Below are positions 22,024 to 33,122 of a DNA stretch of 64,000 bases, piece by piece. Location of the stretch: contig JAIQDT010001946.1 of NCBI GenBank assembly GCA_021521415.1, positions 248,001-312,000 on the forward strand, written 5' to 3'. The notes under the pieces are model-generated. The model ran no database searches, was not told the DNA's origin, and saw only the letters and a list, made by a program, of their open reading frames with translations. Made by a program: the position numbers and the translations under genes. This DNA comes from Bidens hawaiensis. Lineage: Eukaryota; Streptophyta; Magnoliopsida; Asterales; Asteraceae. How positions within the stretch are numbered: position 1 is the stretch's first letter; every line of letters begins with the position of its first letter.

Positions 22024-22415
22024 TATATTTCTAAGTACTCTCGAGCATGATGCATAGTCAAATAAGGTAAGTACTAGTGTGGCTCAGGATTCAATATTTA
22101 GTGAACTTTAAAAGGTACATTCGAGCACACTACACCTCGAGTAAGACGAGCAAGTACCATGTACCATGTACTCGTGTATAGGGGGAGTCAGCTTTTATTT
22201 TGTCTTGTATACTGACTGTACCATATACTCGAGCAAGGACTAAGAATATTCCAAGTACATCGAGCAAAAATTGTACCATGTCCTTGTGTACAAGGGGAGC
22301 CAGCATTTATTTTGGCTGTATGCTCGAGCAAGAGAGGTACACTGAATTTGAAATTAAATGACAACTGTCGTGCACTAGACGACAAACTGAGGTACTGTAC
22401 CACCCAAACGTTAGG
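22024..22415 (+). other. Cop-B spacer, second part, with paired purine-tract repeats
   Basis: Non-coding. A 42-bp direct repeat occurs at 22161-22202 and 22273-22314. Both copies contain gtaccatgt, then a purine run (aggggga or aagggga), then gcttttattttg or gcatttattttg. TCGAGCA words continue. The purine runs resemble the tract before the 3' LTR (27422-27431). Confidence 0.6.
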
Positions 22416-22426
22416 TATAAAAGGGG
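22410..22426 (+). promoter_or_regulatory. TATA box of Cop-B ORF2 unit
   Basis: TATAAAA at 22416 in acgttaggtataaaaggggg, followed by acttagaaatttt. The block is nearly identical to the one at 10153-10185 in Cop-A. It lies about 381 nt before the ORF2 start. Confidence 0.65.
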
Positions 22427-22591
22427 GACTTAGAAATTTTTTCTCATATTTCACTCTTTAAACCTAATCGACAAAAACCCTTCTGCTCGTACACCATCTC
22501 CCTCTTGCTCGCTGCTCGATTACTTGCTTGCTGTTCCAATACTTACTCATATTTACTTTGATTAACATCCATTAGCTCTGTTTCGACTTCG

Positions 22592-22790
22592 GTAAGACTT
22601 CATTATTCAATAATCGTCGCGCCGGTTTCGAAATTAGGGTTTCCAATTGAACAATTGATTAACTGTTTCTTTATTTTGTAGGTACGCGTATTACTACGGA
22701 ACAGGTTAATTGAAGACGCTATTACTCAACTATCTATACTCGTATATTAGTTTCGCAACCTTGTACTGACAATTTTATGTGTTTTTGTAG
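22592..22790 (+). other. Two intron-like intervals in the Cop-B ORF2 leader
   Basis: Interval 1 is 22592-22681 (GTAAGACTT...TTTTGTAG, 90 nt). Interval 2 is 22705-22790 (GTTAAT...TTTTGTAG, 86 nt). The exon between them is 23 nt (22682-22704), the same length as in Cop-A, and ends GGAACAG. Both intervals are T-rich before the AG. These features fit plant introns, but splicing is not shown by sequence. Confidence 0.55.
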
Positions 22791-22796
22791 AACTAA

Positions 22797-25700
22797 CGGC
22801 CCTAAAATTCAAAAAGAGGCACAATATGTGCGCTCAATTGGATCTAGATGATGAAAACATGGGTTAGAAGTCATGATAAATTTTCTACGAAACTCCAATT
22901 TACGAATGGCGCTGACAGAAAACCCCACACTCTACAGGAACCATCTTACAGATTTCTGGCAGACAGCAACTTATGTCAGTGATGTAAACGGGAAGAGAAT
23001 CGAGGCGTCTGTGCTTAACAACGATATTGAAATTACTGAGGCGTCCATTCGAGCGACATTGGACCTAAATGACGACTTTGGGGCTCAACAATTGTATTCT
23101 GTTCCAAGATTGCTACGAATCTTTCAACAGACGATGGGATACCAAGGGGATGTTAAAGAGGGACAATTTCAGAAAGGGAGTTTTCCTTTAATCTACAGGT
23201 TCCTGATTCATCATGTGATTCAGTCCCTATCTCCTCGGAGAGGGACTTGGAATTTGCTGAGTAGAGAACTCGGGTCTCTTACTGTAGCTATCTTGTATCA
23301 GCAGCCCTTCAATATTTCGAGACTTATCTTTCAAGGGCTAGTTTCAAATGCATAAAAGCCAGTTAATCTACGATTTCTCATGTATCCACGTTTTCTACAA
23401 ATCTTAATCAACAGATCTCTACCGGAAATTCAAAGAAAGATGCAGGACCCAAATATCTGCAAACGTATGAAAGATGCTAAGAGCAAGTTTATTGATAATG
23501 ATGAATGGGATGTGCTCCCATGGTTACTTGTACCGGTACTAGATGCCATTGATGTTCCAAACACCCCCGGAAACAGTGTTGAGGTTGATTGTGATGGTAC
23601 GGAAAATGATGGTGATGATAATGATGGTGATAATGGTGCAGATGGAGGAAATGACATGGTTGTTAATAATGCTGCTGATGCACAGGAAGTGGGTGAGGAG
23701 TCTGTATCTTTGATTGATCAAGTTGCTTATGAGGCAGTTGATATAGGGGTAGAGGTCAATGAGGAGGTGAATGTTGCTGCAGAGCAGATGAATGATGTCA
23801 CAATTGTATCAAATGTTGCTACAACCGTTGAGAGGACGACTCCACCTATTACTCCACCTGACTCTCCACTTTCTACAGTTCACAAAGGTAATGATGATAT
23901 CCTTTCTTCACCTGCCACAACTGAACCTTTCCTATCTGATGTTGAACAAACTGTTACCATTCCTGTCCTCACACCACCTACATCTCCATTACAAGACACA
24001 CATATCCATCCTCACCCTGCTACAGAAACAACTAAACCTACTCACCCAACCCCATCCCTGAACCATATACGGTCCCATCTCCTGAATCTTCAGATTCTGA
24101 ACCTGTCTCTGACCCCGCCCCAAAACCAGATCAAGAAACCTCTCAGTCAAACCCAAATATGTATGATGTTGTCTGTGAGAATGCAAGGCTTGAATTTGAA
24201 AACATCTTGCTGAGGGAACGAAATGCCTTCCTGGCTTCAAGAAATTCTTCATTGGAAGCTGCACTAAATGATGCTCTATTGAAAATTCGAACCCTAGAGG
24301 GGCATTCTGAGGTTGAGAAGACCTCAGATGAACCAAAACAAGGGGAGAATACTGAAGGTGCAGAGGCTTTAAGAGTTATTGGTGGAATGTATGAGAGTTC
24401 TGAAGAGGAAGTGGTAGAAGTTGAACCATCAAGTGCTTTGAACATGCTAAACCAAGCATATGATGATGGAGAATCGGAGGATGAGGGGGAGGATAAAGAA
24501 GAAGAAGAAATTGAAGAAGAGAGTCTAAAAAGAAAAACAAAAGGCAAAGGGGTTACAATTACTGAAGATGATCTACATCCCCTGCCTAAGCATCCAGTCC
24601 AATCAGAAGATATTTTGTTTAAAGAAAATGTAGTTGATCAGGACGTAGCTGAAGCTGAGTCAGTGAAAACAACAATCAATCTAATAAATGAAGAATTGGA
24701 AGCTCTAGAAAGAGAAAAGTTAAATCAAGAGGAGGAGGAAATTCCTCAGGAGGTCATAGAAGCCTTGATTAAAATGAAAGATAAAGAGGAGGAAGATGAT
24801 AGGAGATTAAGAGAAGCTGATGAAGCAATCAAGGCTACAATTGATGCCTTGAAAGAAAATTTGAATGTTGATCAACAAGAACTTGAACAAGAAAAAGCAG
24901 AGCCATTGATCACAGAACCTGAAGAGCCTGCAATGAATGAACAAGAAAAGGCTGCAGAGCCTTTGATCACTGAGCCTGAAGAGCTTGAAATAAATGAAGA
25001 TGAACTTGGTTTGGGTCCTGTCCTAAATGAAGAAGATGAAAATATTGAAGTCTCAGCAAGTACAATGGTCAAGCTGGTAATAATGAAGGATCTCACACAC
25101 ATCTTGAACAACCCAGAGAGACATCATCCAGATATAGTAACAGCAGCGAGAAAGGCACAACAAGAGTTTATTAATCTGGGTAGAGAAAAAGAACAAAGAT
25201 TTGAAGAGCATAATGAACCAAATGAGCCTATCATTGAAGAAATTACTGAAGAACCTATAGAGACTCACACAGTTGAAACTGATAATGACAGATCTGAGTC
25301 AGTTGATGAAGAAATTATTCTAGAAGAACCAGAGATTGAATCACACAAAAATGACACTTCCACTACAGCCCAATCAGGTCTAAAAAGAACTCCATCTGAA
25401 ATTGAAACACCAAGGACCAAGAGACAAAAATCATTGAAGAAAATGGTGTATAAACTAAGGTATGATATGCTTGAGCAGAAAAGGACAGCACAAACAGAAG
25501 GAAGTGAAGAACCCATGATTGATGCTCTTCATGAACTTGAAGAAGAGGATGATGTGGATGTTGAAAATAAGAATGAGGAAGGTGTAAAGGAAAGTGAGAA
25601 AGCAAATGAAGATAATGAGTATCTTATCAGCCTGGGTTATAATCCACTTTATCTCCAAAGACTATCAAGAGAGGATGTAACAAAAGAAGCTGAGGGTTGG

Positions 25701-27213
25701 AGAGTAAGGAAAGGAAAAAGGGAAGTTTTGATAAAGGCTAGTCAGAAGCCTGCATTCCTTAACTTACAACCATTTGACAAGATTGATAGTTTATACAAAA
25801 GGGCTCTCATGGAGGATCTATCTCACTATGTGAGAAAGGTGTCTAAAAGGAAGGAAGAGAAAGAAAAAGAATTCAAATAATCAGATAGTAGCAAGAAGAG
25901 GATCGAGAAGAAACAAAGAGATGAAGAAGAGTATAAATCCTTGAAGTTAAAGCATAAGGATATAAAATTTCTCCAACTTTATGGATACAATTATAATCAG
26001 TTGATAAATCTCTCTCCTGAAGAACTAAAAGGGAAAATACAACAGGTAAAAGACTCTCACAAAGATCAAGCAAGTCAAGAAAGATATGAGAGAGAACAGG
26101 AGCTAAAGATGAGGCTGCAGAAAGAAAAAGAAGAAAAAGAAAAGAAAAATCAAGAAGTAAAAAAGTGGTTTGAGGACCCTCAGAGAGTGGAAATGTTAAA
26201 AACTTTTGTAATGGATAAAGGGATATCACAGGAATAGTTTCAGAACATGCCTCTTGACCAGTTAATGGAAATATATCATAGGGAGCAGAGAATGTTTCTT
26301 GAGACACAGAGGAAATTACAGGAAGACAGAAGGAGGGCTCTTCACAAAAAGGGAGATGATGAATGCTCTTCACAAAAAGGGAGTTACAATGTCAAGACTG
26401 TTAATGCAGACAAATGAAACGATCAAAAGATGGTATGTTGAAGAGGGGCTGGATAAGGAAAAGAAAAATCAAATAGGGAGGCCTGTGCAGCCAAGGAAGT
26501 TGAATTTGCCCACACATCTCTACTTTGACAGAAGATCAAAGACCTTAAGGGCTGTGAGAGAGGATAAGAAAGAACATCTCATCATCTTTGGGGTTGATTT
26601 GAGAGAATTTACAAATGAACAACTGACCAAGATGGCTGAACTGACCTTGTATGACAATCAAATAAGAAGTCAGCCATCTGGTCAAATAAGGAATGATCTC
26701 TCTAACTTTTTAAAAGAACAAGAAGAAAAGGGATTCCCATTTCTGCAGCAGAAGAAAAGAGAGATAAGAAGCCAAACAGAGAAGGAGAAACCGAAAAGGA
26801 AAATCAGCGAAGTCCACATTTCTGAGCTTTCCCTATTTGAATCAAAGAAACAAAGAACTCAAGCAAGCAGCTCTCACCAGAAAAGGAAAACCTTAAAAGA
26901 GTGCTTGGTTATGAGAGAGGTCATGCAGGAACCCAACTCAAGGGTGCAACAATTTGGAAGAATCACATACATAACATACAATCAAAATGATGATTCAACC
27001 ACCTTGAGGAATGAATCTAGGATGCCTATTGCTTTTATAAAACATGATGAAGACCTCAAGTTCATGCATCCACAAGACTTACAAGATTTAATTGATGCAA
27101 GATTTTCAAGTGATGTATCTAACTCCTCAGAACTTGATATGCTAAAACAAAGGGCTGAATATGTCAAGAAACTAAAGGAAAGAGCTGATGCTAGAAGCAG
27201 AGGAAGAAGATAA
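22797..27213 (+). pseudogene. Cop-B ORF2 (post-pol accessory protein, about 1,450 codons)
   Basis: The start equivalent to the Cop-A ATG is ACG (22797), so initiation is lost. The N-terminal domain (22797-23500: LYRNHLTDFW, PRLLRIFQQTMGYQG, FPLIYRFLIHHVIQSLSPRRGTW, LMYPRFLQILINRSLPEIQ) matches Cop-A ORF2. An acidic, Pro/Thr-rich linker follows (TPPITPPDSPL), then long Glu/Lys-rich likely coiled coils (24159-25880, 573 codons). A C-terminal part has repeated modules: a FLQLYGYNYNQL-type motif, KKWFEDPQRVEML, and ending SELDMLKQRAEYVKKL. Breaks: a shift near 22860, TAA at 23353, shifts near 24160 and 26330, TAA at 25878 and TAG at 26235. There is no signal peptide, membrane span or viral-envelope motif. 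Function unknown; its conservation with Cop-A across the whole length suggests it once mattered. Confidence 0.75.
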
Positions 27214-27432
27214 AGGAATGGAGCTGATTGAAAATTAATTTGTTTCTATTTATCTTTGTACTGTTGTTTTAATTGTAAAAACTTTTATTTGTAATGCCCA
27301 TGAGGCAGAATTCCTTATTATGTAATGAAATGACATGTTCTTGAATGATATATATTGTATGTCTGATACATGTGTAACTCTATGCAGGTATGTTTTGGTG
27401 CATCTGAGCTTGTTCCAAACTAGGGGGGAGAT
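27214..27432 (+). other. Cop-B 3' untranslated region and polypurine tract
   Basis: Short non-coding stretch after ORF2. It ends with the purine tract aggggggaga (27422-27431) beside the 3' LTR. The preceding phrase gtgcatctgagcttgttcca is shared with Cop-A (39976-39995). Confidence 0.8.
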
Positions 27433-28086
27433 TGTTGGGTCGGATTTTTGATAAGGAGGATTGGAATCTTCTCAACCTCCTCTGGAAACGGCTAAGTATG
27501 GACTTCGAGCAAGCTTAGACTATCGAGCATGATTTTTACTACTTCGAGCAAGGTCTTCAGAACCTTAGATGGTTGATTCTTCTAAGTGTTAAGGCTTCGA
27601 GCAAGCTACACTTCAAAGAGCAAGAGTATTCTTCTATCGAGCATGGATTGCCAATCGAGCAAATAGCTTGATCATACAAGTTTCAACCAAGTGTTACGAG
27701 CACAGGATGATCGAGCACATGGGGACAAGCATGGATGCAATAAGAAGATGTCAAGTGACCAAAGCAAGGACTTCGAGCACAGTTCAGTTTCCGAGAAAGA
27801 TTTACATCCTAGCATGATAAAGATTGCTGAATAAGAAAAGCTGAAGACATCAAGAAGAATGAGCTTGCTCGATGGACAAGTTCGAGCAAAGCGTGGACAA
27901 GTCAAGAAGAATGAAGATGGGAAGAGAATAGATTCTCCGAAAGAGAAAATATTCTAAGTAAAGTATGCTCGAGGATACTCATCGAGCATACCTAGCATAG
28001 TGAGCTTGCTCGAGCAAGACTGTTATCTTGCTCGAGGACTCAACACTTGTATTATTTTGTGTTTCATTATGTATTAATTAGGAACT
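27433..28086 (+). repeat. Cop-B 3' LTR, left part
   Basis: Matches the first 650 bp of the 5' LTR, including the TCGAGCA words. It is cut by Ath1 after GAACT (28082-28086). Confidence 0.92.
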
Positions 28087-29837
28087 TGATGTGTGTCTAA
28101 TAACCTTATAAATATGAACCTCACAACTAAGCTTTAATATTAAAACGAAAATCCTAAAACTATACACAACCGGCAATTGTACCGATCGCAAGTAGTATAG
28201 ACTTAGGAAGTCCGAGTATCGAACACGTGGACACGTCAGAACGCTAAAGATCACTAACCCTAGACAAGACCTACCTTAGAATAATAATTAATTGATTTTT
28301 GAATTCTTTTAACTTAACTGAACTAACTGGATTAACTAACAAAACTTACCAAAAATAGAAAACTTAACGGAAAACTAACTGTGTTAACTTCGGGTGGAGA
28401 AAAACGTCTACCTAGGTCTGAATCAAATTGTAGGCCTAACAAGCTAATGGATTGAATGATATATAGACACCGGTCCCTAAAGATGACACGACTAAGGATC
28501 GCTCGGGCTCACTGGATTACCTCTCGGTCTCACTCAACAAGCCTAAACTACTCAAAATCGCCTAAAACGATCAAACCGGGAAATAATTGCTAACGTGTTC
28601 TAATGCTAGATCACCTCTCGGTCTCACCAACACTCGACCCTAATGGTAATGAATACTACACAACCAAGGATAGAGGAACAATTCAACTTAAACCAAAATA
28701 GATCAACTAGTCGCTCAAAACACCTAAACCTGACAAGAAACAAACTCGCTCTCGCACAATCCTTATTCTAGCATGCAAAGGCAATGAGACAACCCTAACT
28801 TCCTATCACCTCTCGGTCTCAAAGAAGGTGTATAACCGCTGTACTTAATCCAACTAATCATGCAACAAAACCCTACGGTGGTACCTACCGCAAACAAACC
28901 CTAAACACAAAGTCTAGAATCAAACAATGCACCGATCAATCAATACAAAACTAATCAATCAACACACGGGGTTTATGCAATGAATCACTAAAAATTCCAG
29001 CCCTTAAACACAACCTATTTCATGTCTAAATCAAACTTTACAATAACAATTCAAGTCCATTAATCAAACAATCCATTAAACTCATCAAAACTCAACAATT
29101 TTCATCTACCCTAGGTAGAACTAACAAGATTAGCCAAGCATAATTTTTGGACAGCAGCTAATGATCAAATAAAACATCATAAAACTCCTACTAATCATCT
29201 CAAATATCATTCAACAATCAACAATACTCAAACAATTCAATCTATCAATCAATTGCAAAAACTAGTAAACAATTGAACAAGACAGTCAAAGTAATGAACA
29301 ATGTGTAAAAATGAAGGATATATGATGAATTCCCGGCCGTTCCTTGCTGTGTAAACTGATGTCGAACCTTCCAGAGGCTAGATTCTTGTGTATTCTTCCT
29401 TCCCTAGCCGTCACACGATCAAACCCTAGCCGAACAACACTCTTTTTTCTTTTCTTTTCTTCCTGCTGCTGCTGTTGTTGCTGCTGTGCTGCTGTTGGCT
29501 GCTGTTGTGCTGCTATTGCTTGCTGTTGTTGCTGCTAAATCCGATCAGCAGCCCTCTTTAGGCTCATTAGTGTTTTATTTTTTTATATAATATAATATAA
29601 TATGGTCTTGGGCCTCCATGATGCATACGGGTCAGGCCTTGAGCTTTGTTTTGAACTTGTATGCGTAAAAGGCTCGTAGAATGCTCGAAAAGTCCCGGTT
29701 TTCTTCTTTCTTTCACCCAAAACCTACAAGATTAATAAATGTATGTAAAAACTATCTAAAACGAGTAAAAACACATAAAATATAATATATTACGTAGATA
29801 AAAGGTGTGGAAAATACGTGTGTTTTACAACGCATCA
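28087..29837 (-). repeat. Ath1 3' LTR (left copy)
   Basis: 1,751 bp. It contains a CTG/CTGTTG-rich tract at about 29462-29536. The cysteine-rich open frame across that tract (29344-29538) is a microsatellite artefact. Confidence 0.92.
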
Positions 29838-31449
29838 AATATCCCCACACTTAAGACTTTTTCGTCCCTGAAAAAGAATACTACACAGGATCATATCCGA
29901 GTTTTAACCGACAACTCTTGGTTTTATTTATTTATTATTATTATTAATATATATTTTTTCTTTTTAAAGTATTATAACAAGTACCCCTGTTACCCCTTCC
30001 AACTTTCACCTAATAAGCCAGATCAGGTCGATTGCCGGTATTGCTGTCCACTTTAAACCCATGCCCCTAATACTTATCGAGGCAAATAAGGTGTGACGAT
30101 TCTATTAATTTGTATGACTAAGTGGAACCCACACCTAAAAGCCTTGCTGCCACTTCACCAATTCCATTATGGTTTTACCGGGTTGAGCCACCCCAACTTG
30201 ACTTAAACCTTTTGCCACATGATTAAAACATTTCAACTCAAATACAACCTATAAACTCTAGCTTGGTCAAGATCGACCGACAGTAGTTTCCTGGTGGTTT
30301 TGATTTAAAATAATTTTTTTTCCTGCCATTTGGCTTTTTGCATTTTTATTATTTTTTTTATTTTTATTTATTTATTTATTTATTTATTTTTTATATATAC
30401 CATGTTGGACGAAACTACAGAAATGCATCAAGGCTCAGGTCTGCGCCACCGCGCAATAGAGGGCCGAGCAAAACTGTCTTCTGCTAGCATCAACGTTCAG
30501 GTCTGCGCCACCGCGCAACAGAGTACGGAGCTTCACAGGAATAGACACATATACAAAAGATTATACAAATAATATACAGACGATCATGTGACTCGAGGCT
30601 TGAGTATGACCCGGCTTTTCATTCCAGTCCTGTCACGAGCTTAGTTAAACAAACAAAACCCCTAAGATGTTTTCCACTGTAGTCGGGCCATTTAAGGTTC
30701 AATTAGGTCAACAACCAAACCGCCCTTTCATTCTTAAAGGCTGAGCCTACCGACACACGATTACTGAGTCTAAACCGTTCGGTTACCATACATTACGTGC
30801 GGGTCTAATGGGTATTGTTTTATTTATTATATATATATATGTTGAAAACACCACGAAGTTATAAAATAACCACTACTCGGTAATAATATCATCTCCTGTT
30901 TAACGTAGAGAAAACATATTTCAAGGGACAATTTTTCAAATTTTTTTTTTTTTCAAAAATTTTTCTACAACTAAGCAAAATAAACCCCATCCCCACACTT
31001 AGAACAAAATCGTCCTCGATGAGTATAAGGAAAAGAAATAAAATAAAATAAAAATAAAAATAAAACAGAAAATAAAAATAAAGTATACAAGACTAAAAAC
31101 AAAGAACGGGTTACTCCCCTGGTTTGTGTGCAGAATCTTCAATAGCTGAGTAGTGTCCAAACGACCGTATAGCATTTCATTCGCGGCCGCAACCTCGGGA
31201 GAACCTGTTCCAAGACGCCATCATAGCTACCATGCGCATAATATAACCTGCAAAAACTCAAAATCGCTCTCATGTAGCGGCATACAACACGGAACACAAA
31301 AACATAAACAAATAAACATATTTTTATGTTTTTGGTTTTTATAATTTTTTTTTTCAAATAGACAAAACAAATAAAACAGATAGCACACACAAATACAGAA
31401 ATACAAACTCTACAACTCGGGCAGTCTCCCGAGTGACGCATCCACACGT
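29838..31449 (-). other. Ath1 3' untranslated region and polypurine tract
   Basis: No supported gene; an env-like ORF is not seen. On the minus strand the tract AAGTGTGGGGATATT (about 29839-29853) lies beside the 3' LTR. Similar ccccacactta words recur near 30992 and 31680. The palindrome-like TGCGCGGTGGCGCA occurs in a direct repeat at about 30426-30460 and 30488-30522, 62 bp apart. TTTA-rich (about 30345-30400) and AATAAA-rich (about 31035-31080) low-complexity runs are present. Confidence 0.7.
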
Positions 31450-31692
31450 CTACATCTCGGAGAGTGAGTCAAGGTAGAATACCTCGACCATCTGATCAGT
31501 CATCGGCTCGCCAATGTAGTGCATCAGTCCATCACCGTTCACCATAAACGTCCCGCCTTTGTCCTTTATCTCAATAGTGCCATCCGGGAAAACCTCAGTA
31601 ATAATAAACGGACCTGACCAACGGGATCTCAACTTTCCTGGGAAAAACCTCAACCGGGAATTATACCATAGGACCATATCCCCACACTTGAA
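31450..31692 (-). pseudogene. pol: Ath1 integrase C-terminal remnant
   Basis: The minus strand encodes MVLWYNSRLRFFPGKLRSRW, then SGPFIITEVFPDGTIEIKD, the diagnostic C-terminal module of Athila integrases. A TAG separates it from the protease ORF upstream. No catalytic integrase residues remain in the element. Confidence 0.85.
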
Positions 31693-32475
31693 CTACTCAA
31701 TACCCTCTAACTTACGACCCTGCAGTTCCTTCACCTGCTGCTTATAACCATCTGAATGAGCGTAAGTACGGTCCCGTAACTCCTCCAAATCAAACAACTG
31801 ATGAACATGATGATCTCCGGTAGATAATTCAGAATCAAAGGAAGACGACTCAATGTCAGTATCAGGGGGGTGTTCAGTCAAGGCGACCATCTCAACCTCC
31901 GAGGTCTCCCTATCTAAGATATGTGTGGCTGAGGCGGGGCCTCCACCGGGATCACTGGAAAACTCCCCCACATGAGTCATGATCGTATCAATGAAGCATA
32001 GGGAGTCATCAGTCGATTTGGGATGCTTAGATGACTGTCGAACGTCAAACGTGACGTTCTCATCCCCGACTCGAAGGATCAGTTTGCCATCGCGAACGTC
32101 GATCAACGCATGTGCGGTGGCAAGAAAAGGTCTGCCCAAAATGAGTGGAACATTATCATCCTCATTCATGTCAAGAATAACGAAGTCCACCGGGAAAATG
32201 AACTTACCAATGCGAATGAGCATGTTCTCCACAATCCCACGCGGATACTTCACGGAATGATTAGCAAGCTGGATACTCATCTTGGTTGGCCTGGGTTCGC
32301 CTAAACCCAGCTTGCGATACACAGAATACGTCATGAGATTAATACTGGCACCTAGATCAGCCAGCGCATGAACCAATGTATTATCACTCAAGGTGCAGGG
32401 AATTGTGAAACTCCCTGGATCGGCCCTCTTCTCTGGTAACTTCCTCTGTAAGATAGCAGAACAATTAGCACTCAA
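31693..32475 (-). pseudogene. pol: Ath1 aspartic protease fused to an integrase fragment
   Basis: A 260-codon open stretch. It begins SANCSAILQRKLPEKRADPG and has SFTIPCTL, the active-site ALADLGASINLM, and VPLILGRPFLATAHALIDV, which together are the Athila-type retropepsin. The last 40 residues (LFDLEELRDRTYAHSDGYKQ) resemble the region just before the integrase C-terminal module. The fusion therefore removes RT, RNase H and the integrase core, with the junction near 31820. It is one frame off the upstream gag ORF: a 1-bp change near 32500. Confidence 0.85.
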
Positions 32476-33122
32476 AGGGGTGGAAGCGGCCTCAGTAACT
32501 TCTCCTTGTTCGAGAGAATATCCTTAAGGAACTTAGCCTGTTTAGGCATCTGAGTGAGTGCCTCAAGGAATGGGATATTGAGGTAAAGCTGCTTCAGAAG
32601 ATCAAGGAATTTGGAGTTCTGCTCCTCATCTCTATCTCTACGAACTCTCCCGGGGTATGGCAATCGGGGTTTGTAAACTCTCGGTGGCTCGCTCGGTGAC
32701 TGCTGTTTCTCGGCCTGTGCTGAACTCCCTGGGATGCTCCTCTGATGCACCTGGGCCGGCGGAGACTCCATCTGAATCTCCTCATCCACCTGCTCCTCTC
32801 CATCGACTGCAGGCTCCTCGACAACTCCTCCTCTAGATCTCTGCTTAATCACGGGCTCATCTCGTGCCCCTGCACCGCTCCTCGTCGTCACAGCCTTCAC
32901 GAATCCTCTCGGGTTCTGCTCGGTATTACTAGGTAGCGTACCCTACGGCCTCTCATTTAACCGACTGGCAATCTCCCCCATCTGTCGCTCGAGATTCTGA
33001 ATTGACGCTGCCTGATTCCTCATGAATTTCTCGTGTTCGCGGAACTTCTCCTGCGTCTCCTTGTGTCGGGAATCCCCTCATGCCATGAGCTGTGACAACA
33101 TCTGTGTTTGCTGCGCCATCAT
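32476..33122 (-). pseudogene. gag: Ath1 gag C-terminal / linker region
   Basis: Open on the minus strand from 32900 to 32472 (KAVTTRSGAGARDEPV, YKPRLPYPGRVRRDRDEEQN, FLEALTQMPKQAKFLKDILS), which are typical Athila gag-protease linker phrases. Between 32901 and 33122 the same frame shows NQAASIQNLERQMGEIA but with three in-frame stops (33120, 33077 and 32940 areas). Confidence 0.8.

Noticed and set aside
24159..25880. Envelope-like glycoprotein in the post-pol ORF
   Set aside because: No signal peptide, transmembrane segment or glycoprotein feature was visible; the region is charged and likely coiled coil.
29344..29538. Cys-rich 64-codon open frame, repeated at 35711-35998
   Set aside because: It is translation of a CTG/TGC microsatellite inside an LTR; no signal peptide or conserved context beyond the LTR copy.
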